Source of the DNA: Oscillospiraceae bacterium
GTDB taxonomy: Bacteria; Bacillota; Clostridia; Oscillospirales; Acutalibacteraceae
NCBI GenBank assembly: GCA_910574995.1
Contig: CAJTCS010000006.1
Coordinates: 17,979 to 81,978, forward strand
Length of the DNA stretch: 64,000 nt
Direction: 5' to 3'
In this document: positions 46,006 through 55,076 of the stretch, one piece after another
Layout of the letters: each line of letters opens with the position of its first letter
How positions within the stretch are numbered: the stretch's first letter is position 1
The notes under the pieces: model-generated
Database searches by the model: none
The model's input: only the letters and a program-made list of their open reading frames with translations
Told to the model about the DNA's origin: nothing
Position numbers and translations under genes: made by a program

Positions 46006-49000
46006 ATGAAACAAATATATAACAGGACGTTAGCTTTTTTGTTGGCTGTGGTGCTGTGCTTTAGCATGGTGCCTATGGCGGCATTTGCCACAGAAGCAGA
46101 ACTGGACACAGACAGCGGGATTTCCTCCGAAGTGCCCGTAGAAGATGTGGATTCTTCTGTGCCGGAAGAACCCCCTGCGGAGGAAACACCGCCCCAGGAA
46201 GATACTTCCAGCATGGCGGACAATATGCAGACAGCGGAAATGCCCACCCTGCGCGCCCGTGACCCCATCTCCAAGGTGCAGGCTGACTTGGGGAACGGCA
46301 CAAGCTATCTTGCCAACTACGGGGTAATACGGAAAGCCATTGTGGATGAACTAAGCGCCCATGAGCATGACAGCTATTACCTGGGCACCCCCTACGCTGG
46401 TGGTGATGTGCAGTCCCCCAACGGCGACACCTCCTATAACGGTTCCGCTGGCATGAACTGCGGCGGGTTTGTGGGGTATGTGCTGCGCAAGGTGGGCTTA
46501 GACAGCACCCAAGCGGTAAACCTTATTAAGAGTACCGGGGATGCCTTATACTTCGGTTCCGGCAAGCCCTACGACCTGCTGGCTGGCGCGTCCAACTATT
46601 ATCAGTTAGCAAAGGCCGCTGGCCTTACCTGCTACATCTATAACACCAAGGCTGAGATGCTTGCCGATGGCAAACTGGAAAAGGGCGATATTATCCTCAT
46701 GTACTGGAGCTTGTCCCCCTTTGAGGACGGGGTAGACAACCATATAGGCTTTTATTGGGGCGAATCTTCCGGGGATGATATCCTATGGCACAGCAGCCCG
46801 GATGGGAGCGGCGGCAACCAGATCGGCTCTATTGTCCCCAAGGCAACAAACTGCATTTACATTGTGATTAAGCTGGAGCCTATGGGCTTTAATGTAACGC
46901 TGAACAAGACCTCCGCAGACGCTACCGTCACCAATGGCAATAGCTGTTATAGCCTGGCAGGGGCTACCTATGGCGTGTATACTACATCTGACGCTACAGG
47001 CACCCCCATAGCTACTTTTACTACCGATGCCAATGGCCATGCGGAACTGGAAAAGCCCCTTGCAAATGGTAAATATACTGTAAAGGAGACAAAAGCGCCT
47101 AAAGGTTATAAGCTGGATGAGAAGATTTATACTTTTACCATATCAGGTTCTGATACCAACATAGACGTACAGGATGACCCAGGGCGGGTAGCCTTACGCC
47201 TAATTAAGAAGGATAGCAGCATAGGCCAAGCAGCACAGGGCGATGCCCACTTGGCGGGTGCTGTGTATCAAGTGACATATCAGAAAGGGGGACAGACTGT
47301 TACGGTTGAGGGTACATCAAACGCACAGGGGATTATTGAGCCAGTGTTCAAAGATATCCCTTTTGGAACCGTAACTGTCAAAGAGATTAAAGCACCCGAA
47401 GGATATAAGTTGGACACTCGCACTCATACTTATCAGATAAACAGTCCCGACCTTGTAGGCGACGTATACGAGCTGGAGCCAGAGGACTTGACCGAGGAAG
47501 TCATCCGGGGCGGCGTTACCATTGAAAAGCGGGATGCTGTCACCGGGAAAAGGCCCCAGGGCGACGCCAGCTTTGCAGGGATAAAGTTTGACATTGTGAA
47601 CGACAGCGAGAACCCGGTCGTGGTGAACGGCAAGACCTGCGACCCCGACTCGGTTGCCATGACTATCACCACGGACGCCAAAGGCATGGCTACCACCGGC
47701 CCCAACGCTTTGCCCTACGGCGACTACATTATAAAAGAATCTGCCACAAACAATTCGATGCAGAAAACCTTTGATGAGGAAATCCCGGTTACCATCAGCG
47801 GGGACGGGGAGATGCACACCCTTACCGCTGAAAACGAGGTTGTCCGGGGCGGCGTTGCCATCAAGAAGCTGGACAGCCAGACCGGGGCCACTCCCCAGGG
47901 CAACGCCGACTTCTCCGGCATCATTTTTGAAATCGTCAACCGCAGCGCCAACCCTGTTGAGGTGGACGGGCAGACCTACGCCACCGGCGCGGTGGTGGCC
48001 ACCTTGACCACCGATGCAGAGGGCCGGGCCAGCACAGCGGACGACGCCCTCCCCTTTGGCCGCTATGAGGTGCGGGAATCTGCTACAAATGAATCCATGC
48101 TGCTCACCTTCCAACCCCAGACCGTCACCATCAGCGAAAACAAAAAGGTGTACCCCGCGACTGCCGAGGATGACGTGGTACGGGGCGGCTTATCTGTGGA
48201 AAAGCGGGACACCATCACAGGCGCAACCCCACAGGGCGACGCGGATTTTTCCGGCATCAAGTTTGAAATCATCAACGACAGCAGGAATCCCGTAATCGTC
48301 AACGACAAGAGCATCGATCCTGGCGAGGTGGTATTGACCCTCACCACCGACAGCGAGGGCAAGGCCAGCACCGCGCCGGACGCTCTGCCATATGGGGCCT
48401 ATATCCTCCACGAGAGCGCAACGAACCAGTCCATGCTGAACACTGCCCCCGACCAGCCTGTAGAGGTTGTGGAGAACGGTGAGGTATATCCATTCTATAT
48501 GGATAACGAGGTTGTGCGCGGCGGGGTTCTTATTGAGAAGCGCGACCTGGAATCTCTGCTCATGACCCCATTGGGAATGGCTAGTTTGGACGGCACCCTG
48601 TTTGAAATCACAAACAAGAGCCGGAACGCCGTATATGTGGGCGGCGCTCTGTATCAGCCGGACGAGGTGTGCCTGACCATCGAGGTCAAGGACGGCGTAG
48701 CGCAGTCCGATGTGCGGGCGCTGCCTTATGGCTCCTATGAGTTGGCTGAGAGCAAACCCGGCACCGGTTATCTCTGGACCGACAAGACCATCCGGCCCTT
48801 TGAGGTGCTGATTGACGGTTCCGTTAAAGAGTACCGGGAGGGCGATGCGGCCTACAACCAGGTCAAGCGCGGCGACTTGCGCTTTGTGAAGGTGGGCGAG
48901 GATAATATGCACCGCTTTGCCAATGTGCTGTTCAAGCTTACCAGCCAGACCACCGGCGAGAGCCACATCCTCCTTACAGATGAGAACGGAGAAGTGCGCA

Positions 49001-51300
49001 CGGAAACCAAGTGGAACCCCCACAGCCAGAACACCAACGGAAACGATGATACCGAAGATTACGATAATCTGGCGGGTACTTGGTTTGGCCTCACCACCGA
49101 GGGTTGGATGGTGGAAACCCAGGACGGGCTTTGCGCCCTGCCCTTTGACCACTACTGCCTGGAGGAACTGCGCTGCCCTGGCAACGAGGGGTATGAGCTG
49201 GTGACGGTTCCCGACATCAGCATTACCCGCGACAGCACCGTAATCGAGCTGGGCACCATTGACGATAAGTTTGAGGGCAAGCCGGAAATCGGCACTACCG
49301 CCACAGTAGACGGCGAGAAGCTGGCTGACCCGCTGGGCGAGGTGACGCTGGTGGACACCGTGTCTTACTCCGGCCTTACCATTGGCAAGACTTACAAATT
49401 ATCCGGCATCCTTATGGACAAATCGACAGGCGAACCGCTGGAAACCGGCGGGCAGCAGGTGACAGCAGAAAAAGAGTTTATCCCGAAATCCGATTCCGGC
49501 ACGGTTGGCCTGGAATACACCTTCGATGCCAGCTCCCTGGCAGGCCGGGCTGTGGTGGTGTTCGAGACGCTGTATCAGGGCGGCAACGAGGTTGCCAGCC
49601 ATGCCGACATAGAGGATGAGGGCCAAACCGTCATTTTCCGCAACCCGAAAATCGGAACGACGGCTGCTGTCGATGGCGAGAAAACCGCTGATCCCCTGGG
49701 CAAAATCACCATCATAGATACTGTGACATACATTGGCCTAACCCCTGGCAAAGAGTACAATATCAAGGGTGTGCTTATGGACAAATCGACGGGGGAAAAG
49801 CTGCTGGTAGACGGCAAGGAAGTTACCGCAGAAGCTACCTTTACCGCGCCCAAGGCCGAAGGCAGCATCGACATCCCCTTTACCTTTGATGCTTCCGGGC
49901 TGGCTGGGAAGTTGGTTGTGGTGTTTGAAAGCTTGTATAGGGCCGGCCTGGAGCTGGCTGCTCACACCGACATTGACGATGAAGGGCAGACCGTTGACTT
50001 TGGCAAGCCGGACATCAAGACCACCGCCACCATCAACGGCAATAAGGTCACCGACCCCATCGGGGAAGTGACCATCGTGGACACTGTAGAATACACCGGC
50101 CTTACTATCGGCAAAACCTACAATGTCAAAGGCGTTCTCATGGACAAATCCACAGGGGAAAAACTGCTGGTGGATGGGAAAGAAATTACGTCCTCTGCAG
50201 AGTTTACGGCAGAAAAAGAAAACGGAACCGTTGAGGTTTCTTTCACTTTTGACTGCTCTGGACTGGCTGGGAAGTCCATCGTGGTCTTTGAAACGCTCTA
50301 TCAGGATGGGCTTGGGCTTGCCGTCCATGCAGACATTGAGGATGAAGCCCAGACTGTCACTGTGAACCCCAAAGGTGGGCTTATTATTAAAAAGACCGCA
50401 GAGGACAATTTTGTGGAAGGTATCTCTTTCCTGGTGACGGGCAAGGACTATGCCGAAACCTTCAAGACAGACGCGCAGGGGGAAATCTACATCCAAGACC
50501 TGCTGCCCGGCGAATATCTGGTGACGGAGCTGGAAAACGAAGTAACGGCCCGGTACGAAATTGAGGCGGGTAAGACCGTCACCGTGGAAGCTGGCGAGGA
50601 TGCCGCCACCGTGGAATTCCACAACAAGCTGCACAGGGGCAACATCCTGGGCCGCAAGACCAACGAGGCCAAGAAGCCGCTTACCGGCGTAGTGTTCGGC
50701 CTGTTCCCGGAGGGGGCAACGGAGTTCCCTATGAAGGACGCTATCGCCACCGCGCAGACCAGCCATGACGGCAGCTTCCTTTTCGGCAATGTGCCCTATG
50801 GCAAGTACCTGCTGGTGGAGCTGGAATCGCTGCCCGGTTATGTGTTGCTGCAGGAGCCGGTTCCCGTGGAGGTGGACGCCGACGAGGTACGCCTCAGTGA
50901 CATCATAAATGAAAAGGGCAGGATCAGCATCACCAAGGTGGACGCGGACACTGGCAAGCCCCTGGCCGGGGCCAAGCTGCAAATCCTTGACAAAGACGGC
51001 AAGGTGGTCGTGGAATGGACTTCTGATGACAAGGCCCATGTGATCGGCCTGCTGCCTGTTGGGGATTATGTACTCCATGAGGAATCCGCGCCCAAGGGCT
51101 ATGCCAAGGCTGAGGACATCAAATTCACGGTCGAAGAGGACACCACCACGCTGGAGCTGGTGATGAAGGATAAGCCCACCGGCACTACGACCACTACTGT
51201 GCCCAACACCGGCGATTTCGGCTGGGTGGCTGTGCTGGCCGTCCTGGGCCTGAGCCTGCTGGGCGCTGGCCTGGCTGTGTTTTTTGGCCGCAAAAAGTGA
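46006..51300 (+). CDS. giant wall-anchored surface protein: NlpC/P60-like domain, SpaA-type repeats, three VaFE repeats, VPNTG sorting signal
   Basis: A 1,764-residue surface protein. A signal peptide (cleavage after AAFA, about residue 27) and an acidic spacer lead to an NlpC/P60-like cysteine peptidase domain with Cys152 (MNCGGFVGYVL) and His246 (DNHIGFYWG). Next are about six SpaA/Cna-B-like beta domains (each with GVTIEKRD or GVAIKKLD start and LPYGDYIIKESATN end). Three VaFE repeats of about 120 residues follow from residue 1,095 (GTTATVDGEKLADPLGEVTL...SHADIEDEGQTV), then two or three more SpaA domains. The end is VPNTGDFGW, a helix and GRKK, a sortase signal. Lys-Asn isopeptide and VaFE ester crosslinks would stiffen the rod. 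Likely an adhesin used in mating or host contact. A sortase B gene lies 3 kb downstream. Confidence 0.92.
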   Translation: MKQIYNRTLAFLLAVVLCFSMVPMAAFATEAELDTDSGISSEVPVEDVDSSVPEEPPAEETPPQEDTSSMADNMQTAEMPTLRARDPISKVQADLGNGTSYLANYGVIRKAIVDELSAHEHDSYYLGTPYAGGDVQSPNGDTSYNGSAGMNCGGFVGYVLRKVGLDSTQAVNLIKSTGDALYFGSGKPYDLLAGASNYYQLAKAAGLTCYIYNTKAEMLADGKLEKGDIILMYWSLSPFEDGVDNHIGFYWGESSGDDILWHSSPDGSGGNQIGSIVPKATNCIYIVIKLEPMGFNVTLNKTSADATVTNGNSCYSLAGATYGVYTTSDATGTPIATFTTDANGHAELEKPLANGKYTVKETKAPKGYKLDEKIYTFTISGSDTNIDVQDDPGRVALRLIKKDSSIGQAAQGDAHLAGAVYQVTYQKGGQTVTVEGTSNAQGIIEPVFKDIPFGTVTVKEIKAPEGYKLDTRTHTYQINSPDLVGDVYELEPEDLTEEVIRGGVTIEKRDAVTGKRPQGDASFAGIKFDIVNDSENPVVVNGKTCDPDSVAMTITTDAKGMATTGPNALPYGDYIIKESATNNSMQKTFDEEIPVTISGDGEMHTLTAENEVVRGGVAIKKLDSQTGATPQGNADFSGIIFEIVNRSANPVEVDGQTYATGAVVATLTTDAEGRASTADDALPFGRYEVRESATNESMLLTFQPQTVTISENKKVYPATAEDDVVRGGLSVEKRDTITGATPQGDADFSGIKFEIINDSRNPVIVNDKSIDPGEVVLTLTTDSEGKASTAPDALPYGAYILHESATNQSMLNTAPDQPVEVVENGEVYPFYMDNEVVRGGVLIEKRDLESLLMTPLGMASLDGTLFEITNKSRNAVYVGGALYQPDEVCLTIEVKDGVAQSDVRALPYGSYELAESKPGTGYLWTDKTIRPFEVLIDGSVKEYREGDAAYNQVKRGDLRFVKVGEDNMHRFANVLFKLTSQTTGESHILLTDENGEVRTETKWNPHSQNTNGNDDTEDYDNLAGTWFGLTTEGWMVETQDGLCALPFDHYCLEELRCPGNEGYELVTVPDISITRDSTVIELGTIDDKFEGKPEIGTTATVDGEKLADPLGEVTLVDTVSYSGLTIGKTYKLSGILMDKSTGEPLETGGQQVTAEKEFIPKSDSGTVGLEYTFDASSLAGRAVVVFETLYQGGNEVASHADIEDEGQTVIFRNPKIGTTAAVDGEKTADPLGKITIIDTVTYIGLTPGKEYNIKGVLMDKSTGEKLLVDGKEVTAEATFTAPKAEGSIDIPFTFDASGLAGKLVVVFESLYRAGLELAAHTDIDDEGQTVDFGKPDIKTTATINGNKVTDPIGEVTIVDTVEYTGLTIGKTYNVKGVLMDKSTGEKLLVDGKEITSSAEFTAEKENGTVEVSFTFDCSGLAGKSIVVFETLYQDGLGLAVHADIEDEAQTVTVNPKGGLIIKKTAEDNFVEGISFLVTGKDYAETFKTDAQGEIYIQDLLPGEYLVTELENEVTARYEIEAGKTVTVEAGEDAATVEFHNKLHRGNILGRKTNEAKKPLTGVVFGLFPEGATEFPMKDAIATAQTSHDGSFLFGNVPYGKYLLVELESLPGYVLLQEPVPVEVDADEVRLSDIINEKGRISITKVDADTGKPLAGAKLQILDKDGKVVVEWTSDDKAHVIGLLPVGDYVLHEESAPKGYAKAEDIKFTVEEDTTTLELVMKDKPTGTTTTTVPNTGDFGWVAVLAVLGLSLLGAGLAVFFGRKK

Positions 51301-51341
51301 GTTTAAACGCAAGAAAACGAAGAAAACTTGAGTTTTGAGGG

Positions 51342-51393
51342 AAGCGCCCTGGCAAACCGTAAACGTGTTTACTGTTGAACCAGGGCGCTTTTC
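51342..51393 (+). terminator. two-tier terminator after the surface protein
   Basis: AAGCGCCCTGG (51342-51352) pairs with CCAGGGCGCTT (51380-51390), enclosing an inner GTAAAC/GTTTAC hairpin, followed by TTCTTATATT. Read-through to the next gene, 24 bases on, is possible. Confidence 0.7.
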
Positions 51394-51413
51394 TTATATT
51401 ATGGAGGTTCAAT

Positions 51414-51746
51414 ATGAAGGTAAGAAAATTATTATGCCTGCTGGGCGCTGTGCTTCTCTTCTGCACCATGTTCGCCCTCCCCGCAGCCGCCACCGGCGAT
51501 GTGGCCGGGGCCGTACAGTCCACCTGGACGACGGCCAGAGGGCAAATCAAGACCGTGGTAAACAATGTGGTGTTCCCCGTTATCGACATGATATTGGCGG
51601 TGCTTTTCTTTGTTAAAGTGGGGACAAGCTACTTTGAATACAGAAAACATGGACAATTTGAGTTCGCCGGGCCAGCGATTTTGTTTGCCTGCCTGGTTTT
51701 CACCCTGACCGCTCCCCTGTACATCTGGGGCGTGGTGGGTCTCTGA
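51414..51746 (+). CDS. DUF3852-type, VirB2-like small membrane protein of the conjugation apparatus
   Basis: A 110-residue protein with a signal peptide (MKVRKLLCLLGAVLLFCTMF, cleavage near AAATG) and two further hydrophobic helices around VVFPVIDMILAVLFFVKVGT and GPAILFACLVFTLTAPLYIW. The layout, a processed leader plus two helices joined by a short basic loop (YRKHGQFE), is that of TrbC/VirB2-like pilins; clostridial ICE versions are named DUF3852. ATGGAGGTT precedes ATG 51414. It heads the T4SS gene run. Confidence 0.75.
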   Translation: MKVRKLLCLLGAVLLFCTMFALPAAATGDVAGAVQSTWTTARGQIKTVVNNVVFPVIDMILAVLFFVKVGTSYFEYRKHGQFEFAGPAILFACLVFTLTAPLYIWGVVGL

Positions 51747-51762
51747 GCGGGGGTGGGTTTCC

Positions 51763-52695
51763 ATGTTTGACTGGATAGGCGGCCTGCTGGGCGGTATGGG
51801 CGGGCTCATCGGCAGCTTTTTTGGCGGGGTCGGCGAGGAAGTGGTCAACGCCATCTGGGACGGCCTTATAAAATGGATGCTTCAAAACTTTTATGACACC
51901 CTGGCCGACGTGTTCACCCAGATTGGGGCCATGGGCGCGGAGATTTTCGACCTCACCTGGATCTCATCTTCCGTGCGGCTGTTCACCATGCTGGGCTGGA
52001 CGCTGTTCGGGGTGGGCATGATCGTGGCGGCGTTCGACCTGGCCTTGGAGTACCAGACCGGGCGGGCCAATATCAAGTCCACCGCCATCAACGTGCTGAA
52101 GGGCTTTTTTGCGGCGAATTTGGTGACCGTGGTGCCCGTGGAGTTGTACAAGTTCTGCATAAGTTTGCAAAACATTTTCCTCAAGGACATCGCCGCCAGC
52201 TTTGTGGGGACGACGGATTTCAACCTGGGGGACGTGGCTCTGAAAGTGCTGGTGCAGGTTTTTGGCGGGCCGGCGGGGGCTGTGGCAAACGGTATTTTCC
52301 CCCTTTGTATGCTTATTGGGATGTCCTACTCGGTTTTGAAGGTGTTTTTTGCCAACATCAAAAGAGGGGGCATCCTCCTGATCCAGATGGCTGTGGGGAG
52401 CCTTTACCTGTTCTCTGTGCCGCGGGGCTACACGGACGGTTTTAACCAATGGTGCAAGCAGATCATTGCCCTGTGCCTGACGGCGTTTTTGCAGACAACC
52501 CTGCTTTTCCTGGGGCTGCTGACGTTTAATGACAACATGCTCCTGGGCTTGGGCGTCATGCTGGCAGCGGGAGAAGTGCCGAGAATTGCACAACAGTTTG
52601 GGCTGGATTCCAGCGTGAAAGTCAACATGATGAGCGTGGTTCATGCTACCAGCACGGCGGTGAATATGACCCGGAGCATTGCGCGGGCGTTGTAA
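51763..52695 (+). CDS. TrbL/VirB6-like polytopic T4SS protein
   Basis: A 310-residue membrane protein with a glycine-rich start (GGLLGGMGGLIGSFFGG) and about six hydrophobic helices. The central SAINVLKGFFAANLVTVVPV and the tail GEVPRIAQQFGLDSSVKVNM match the conjugal TrbL-type proteins of Firmicute elements, the counterpart of VirB6. It should form part of the inner-membrane channel. It starts at ATG 51763 with GGGGGTGGG-like purines upstream and sits between the VirB2-like and VirB3-like genes, as expected. Confidence 0.8.
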   Translation: MFDWIGGLLGGMGGLIGSFFGGVGEEVVNAIWDGLIKWMLQNFYDTLADVFTQIGAMGAEIFDLTWISSSVRLFTMLGWTLFGVGMIVAAFDLALEYQTGRANIKSTAINVLKGFFAANLVTVVPVELYKFCISLQNIFLKDIAASFVGTTDFNLGDVALKVLVQVFGGPAGAVANGIFPLCMLIGMSYSVLKVFFANIKRGGILLIQMAVGSLYLFSVPRGYTDGFNQWCKQIIALCLTAFLQTTLLFLGLLTFNDNMLLGLGVMLAAGEVPRIAQQFGLDSSVKVNMMSVVHATSTAVNMTRSIARAL

Positions 52696-52705
52696 GGAGG
52701 TACAC

Positions 52706-52960
52706 ATGGAATATCCTGAAGCCGGCCTGCCCGGTTATTTACAACATGATTTGGATGCTTACAAGGAGGGGCTGGAAAACGGCTCCTCCTTTTTAGATTG
52801 CCTGTGGGGCGAGCTTTACTCCAGCATCAACGCGGCCCAGATCGACGATGGGGCCATCACCCCGGAGCACGCGGACTACCTGCGGAAGAAGTACCTTTTT
52901 CCGGGGGTGGACGAACCGGAGGAAGAAGAACACCCAGGTATGACAGAGGTGGTGCCGTGA
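52706..52960 (+). CDS. hypothetical element protein
   Basis: An 84-residue acidic protein: YPEAGLPGYLQHDLDAYKEG, then FLDCLWGELYSSINAAQIDD and EHADYLRKKYLFPG, ending in an acidic tail. No transmembrane segment. GTAAGGAGG precedes ATG 52706. Its stop overlaps the next gene's GTG. Proteins of this size and composition occur between VirB6-like and VirB3-like genes of clostridial ICEs; role unknown, perhaps cytoplasmic accessory. Confidence 0.7.
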   Translation: MEYPEAGLPGYLQHDLDAYKEGLENGSSFLDCLWGELYSSINAAQIDDGAITPEHADYLRKKYLFPGVDEPEEEEHPGMTEVVP

Positions 52961-53343
52961 AGCAGAACAACGAGATTGAACGAGCAGATATCGTAATCGA
53001 TCGGGACATGGACGTGGATAGTGACACCGGGCATGAGATAACGGCCTACATCGAAACCTGGTTTGATGTAGACAAAAAGTTTGGGATCCACACCCGCGCG
53101 GACGATGGAACCTGGCTCAATATGTACGCCAAGTTTGACCCTTTCGAGGATATTCTGCATATCGAGTGTGAAATCAGCCGGGACAGCGGCTCTACCTATT
53201 TTGAATATGAACCGACCTCCGCTGAATCCCGGCTCATCAAGGACATGATTACGGAAAAAATCCAGGAAGAATATGGCCAGACACCCCAGGCTTTCTGCCG
53301 GGGCACCGAAAATAGCGATTTAGAATGGGGAGGCATTTCATGA
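52957..53343 (+). CDS. hypothetical element protein
   Basis: A 128-residue soluble protein starting at GTG 52957 within the preceding stop. It reads KQNNEIERADIVIDRDMDVD, then HEITAYIETWFDVDKKFGIH and FDPFEDILHIECEISRDSGS, an alternating strand pattern. The C-terminus SRLIKDMITEKIQEEYGQTP is helical. I recognise no named family. Tight overlap at both ends places it in the conjugation operon. Confidence 0.68.
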   Translation: MKQNNEIERADIVIDRDMDVDSDTGHEITAYIETWFDVDKKFGIHTRADDGTWLNMYAKFDPFEDILHIECEISRDSGSTYFEYEPTSAESRLIKDMITEKIQEEYGQTPQAFCRGTENSDLEWGGIS

Positions 53344-53609
53344 CCGTGTATATTTACCCGCAAAACCTGAAAGCAACGGCAAACCTCTGGCTCTGGCGCC
53401 TGCGGGATTTTGCCATCATCTGCGTGGGGCTGCTGGTGTCCGTGCTGGCCTTGACGCAACTGCGGCTTCTGCTGCCCCTGGCGCTGACGGCAGCGTATGC
53501 GTTCCTCTCCATCCGCGTGGAGGAAGCCACGGTGCTGGACTACTTGCGCTACGCGGGGCGGTTTTTGCTGTTCAGCCAGCAGGAGTACCATTGGAGGTGC
53601 GGTGTATGA
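53340..53609 (+). CDS. VirB3-like membrane protein
   Basis: An 89-residue protein with a short cytoplasmic start (TVYIYPQNLKATANLWLWRL), two closely spaced hydrophobic segments (FAIICVGLLVSVLALTQL and LLPLALTAAYAFLSI) and a cytoplasmic tail. Size, hairpin topology and position right before VirB4 components fit VirB3/PrgI-like proteins, which tether the VirB4 ATPase to the channel. The ATG overlaps the previous stop. Confidence 0.7.
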   Translation: MTVYIYPQNLKATANLWLWRLRDFAIICVGLLVSVLALTQLRLLLPLALTAAYAFLSIRVEEATVLDYLRYAGRFLLFSQQEYHWRCGV

Positions 53610-54187
53610 GCTGGAAAAAGAAAAATTCCACCCGCGGCCTTTTAGGGCTGCAGGGGTTCACAAATTACGGCGTCAAGACCACCAGTGGCGAGCTGGTGGC
53701 CTTTCTCGTGCAGCCCACCAATATTTCCGTGCTGTCCCACGCCAATGTAGAGGTGAAGATCCGGCACCTGCTGACCGTCCTCTCCACCCACCCCAGCCTG
53801 GAAATATCCTGCCTGGATTCCTGCGAACGCTTCGACGATAACAAACGGTTCATCCAGCGGCGGATGCAGGAGGAAGAAAACGAGAGCGTGCGCCGGGCGC
53901 TGAAGCAGGATATGGCTTTCCTGGACGGCATCCAATTGGAGATGTCCACAGCCCGGCAGTTCCTGTTTTTGGTGCGCTTTTCCAAGAATGAGAAGCCGGA
54001 GCTGGTGTTCCACGACATCAACCTCATAGAGAAAAACATCACGGACAGGGGCTTCGAGGTGCGCCGCATGGGCAAGGAGGACATCAAGCGGGTGCTGGGC
54101 ATTTACTTCGAGTCCTCCATGTCCGGGGAACAGGTAGAGGATGTGGACGGCATGAAAAATTTTGACATGGAAAAGGCGGCAAGTTGA
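53606..54187 (+). CDS. T4SS accessory protein, possibly the detached N-terminal part of VirB4
   Basis: A 193-residue soluble protein starting MSWKKKNSTRGLLGLQGFTN and continuing ISVLSHANVEVKIRHLLTVL, STHPSLEISCLDSCERFDDN and MSTARQFLFLVRFSKNEKPE. The VirB4 gene lies about 890 bases downstream and is short (610 residues) for its family. This protein's strands with repeated L-x-F-L-V-R-F resemble the VirB4 N-terminal half, so a split is possible but unproven. It overlaps the VirB3-like gene by 4 bases. Confidence 0.6.
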   Translation: MSWKKKNSTRGLLGLQGFTNYGVKTTSGELVAFLVQPTNISVLSHANVEVKIRHLLTVLSTHPSLEISCLDSCERFDDNKRFIQRRMQEEENESVRRALKQDMAFLDGIQLEMSTARQFLFLVRFSKNEKPELVFHDINLIEKNITDRGFEVRRMGKEDIKRVLGIYFESSMSGEQVEDVDGMKNFDMEKAAS

Positions 54188-54206
54188 AAATGAATTTTCA
54201 ACAAGG

Positions 54207-54261
54207 GAGTTTTGCTTCTTCGGCTGCGCCTTGATTTTGCTGACGCAAAACCGCAAAACTC
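54207..54261 (+). promoter_or_regulatory. nested hairpin before the sortase gene
   Basis: GAGTTTTGC (54207-54215) pairs with GCAAAACTC (54253-54261), enclosing TTTTGC/GCAAAA (54235-54250). Another perfect palindrome, GAAAATGAATTTTC, lies just before at 54186-54199. No T run follows the outer stem. The block sits between the T4SS gene and sortase B and may control the latter. Confidence 0.45.
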
Positions 54262-54284
54262 AGAAAGGATGTTTGAAATAGAAT

Positions 54285-55064
54285 ATGAGGAAAACCATCT
54301 GTACCCTGCTGGCCTTTGCGTTTTTGGTGGCGGCTATGGGGGCGGGGTTTTGGTTCACCCGGCAGTTCATCGAGTCCAAGGAGAAACAGGACAGCTTTCA
54401 TGAGCTGGCGGAATCTGTGTTACTGACCACCCCTGCGCCAAAGCCCACGCCGACACCTGCGCCAGATAGTACGCCGCCCCCTTACAATGACCCGGAAGCC
54501 CCTACCCCCACCTTGGAGCCTGTCCATGACATTGCGGCTCTGCGGGAGATGAACCCGGATTGCATCGGCTGGATCACCGTGCCGGGCACAGCCATCGACT
54601 ACCCGGTCATGCACACGCCGGATGACCCGGAGCACTACCTTCGCACGGCCTTTGACGGAACATATTCTTCCTACGGAGTGCCGTTCATGGACGCAAGGTG
54701 CAGTCTGGACAGCGGCAACCTGATCCTGTACAGCCACAACAAGTTTGACGGCTCCATGTTCACGGCGCTGATCCACTACGGGGATTTGGGTTATTTTGAG
54801 GGACACCGCACCATCATTTTTGAAACAACCAATGGCGTCCGGCAATATAACATTTTCGCCGTATGCCGGACCAATGCCTACGGTTCAGGGATCTACCAGT
54901 CTATAGATTTTACAGATAAATTGGATTTTCTGGACGCGGTGCAGGCTGACAGCCAATACAACGTGGGGCCGCGGGGATCCAGTAAAAAATTTATTACCCT
55001 CTCCACCTGCGACATCTCCCGTCAGGACGGGCGATGGGTCGTGGTGGGAGAGCTGATAGAATGA
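54285..55064 (+). CDS. class B sortase
   Basis: A 259-residue membrane-anchored transpeptidase. One N-terminal helix (TICTLLAFAFLVAAMGAGFW) and a Thr/Pro-rich stalk (TPAPKPTPTPAPDSTPPP) precede the catalytic domain, which starts NPDCIGWITVPGTAIDYPVM, the class B hallmark. Catalytic His151 is in LYSHNKF, Cys242 in LSTCDIS and the arginine in DGRWVVVG. It should cut the VPNTG signal of the surface protein at 46006 and link it to the wall. Sitting between two T4SS genes is unusual; ATG 54285 follows AGAAAGGATG. Confidence 0.93.
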   Translation: MRKTICTLLAFAFLVAAMGAGFWFTRQFIESKEKQDSFHELAESVLLTTPAPKPTPTPAPDSTPPPYNDPEAPTPTLEPVHDIAALREMNPDCIGWITVPGTAIDYPVMHTPDDPEHYLRTAFDGTYSSYGVPFMDARCSLDSGNLILYSHNKFDGSMFTALIHYGDLGYFEGHRTIIFETTNGVRQYNIFAVCRTNAYGSGIYQSIDFTDKLDFLDAVQADSQYNVGPRGSSKKFITLSTCDISRQDGRWVVVGELIE

Positions 55065-55076
55065 TGAGGTGTTACA

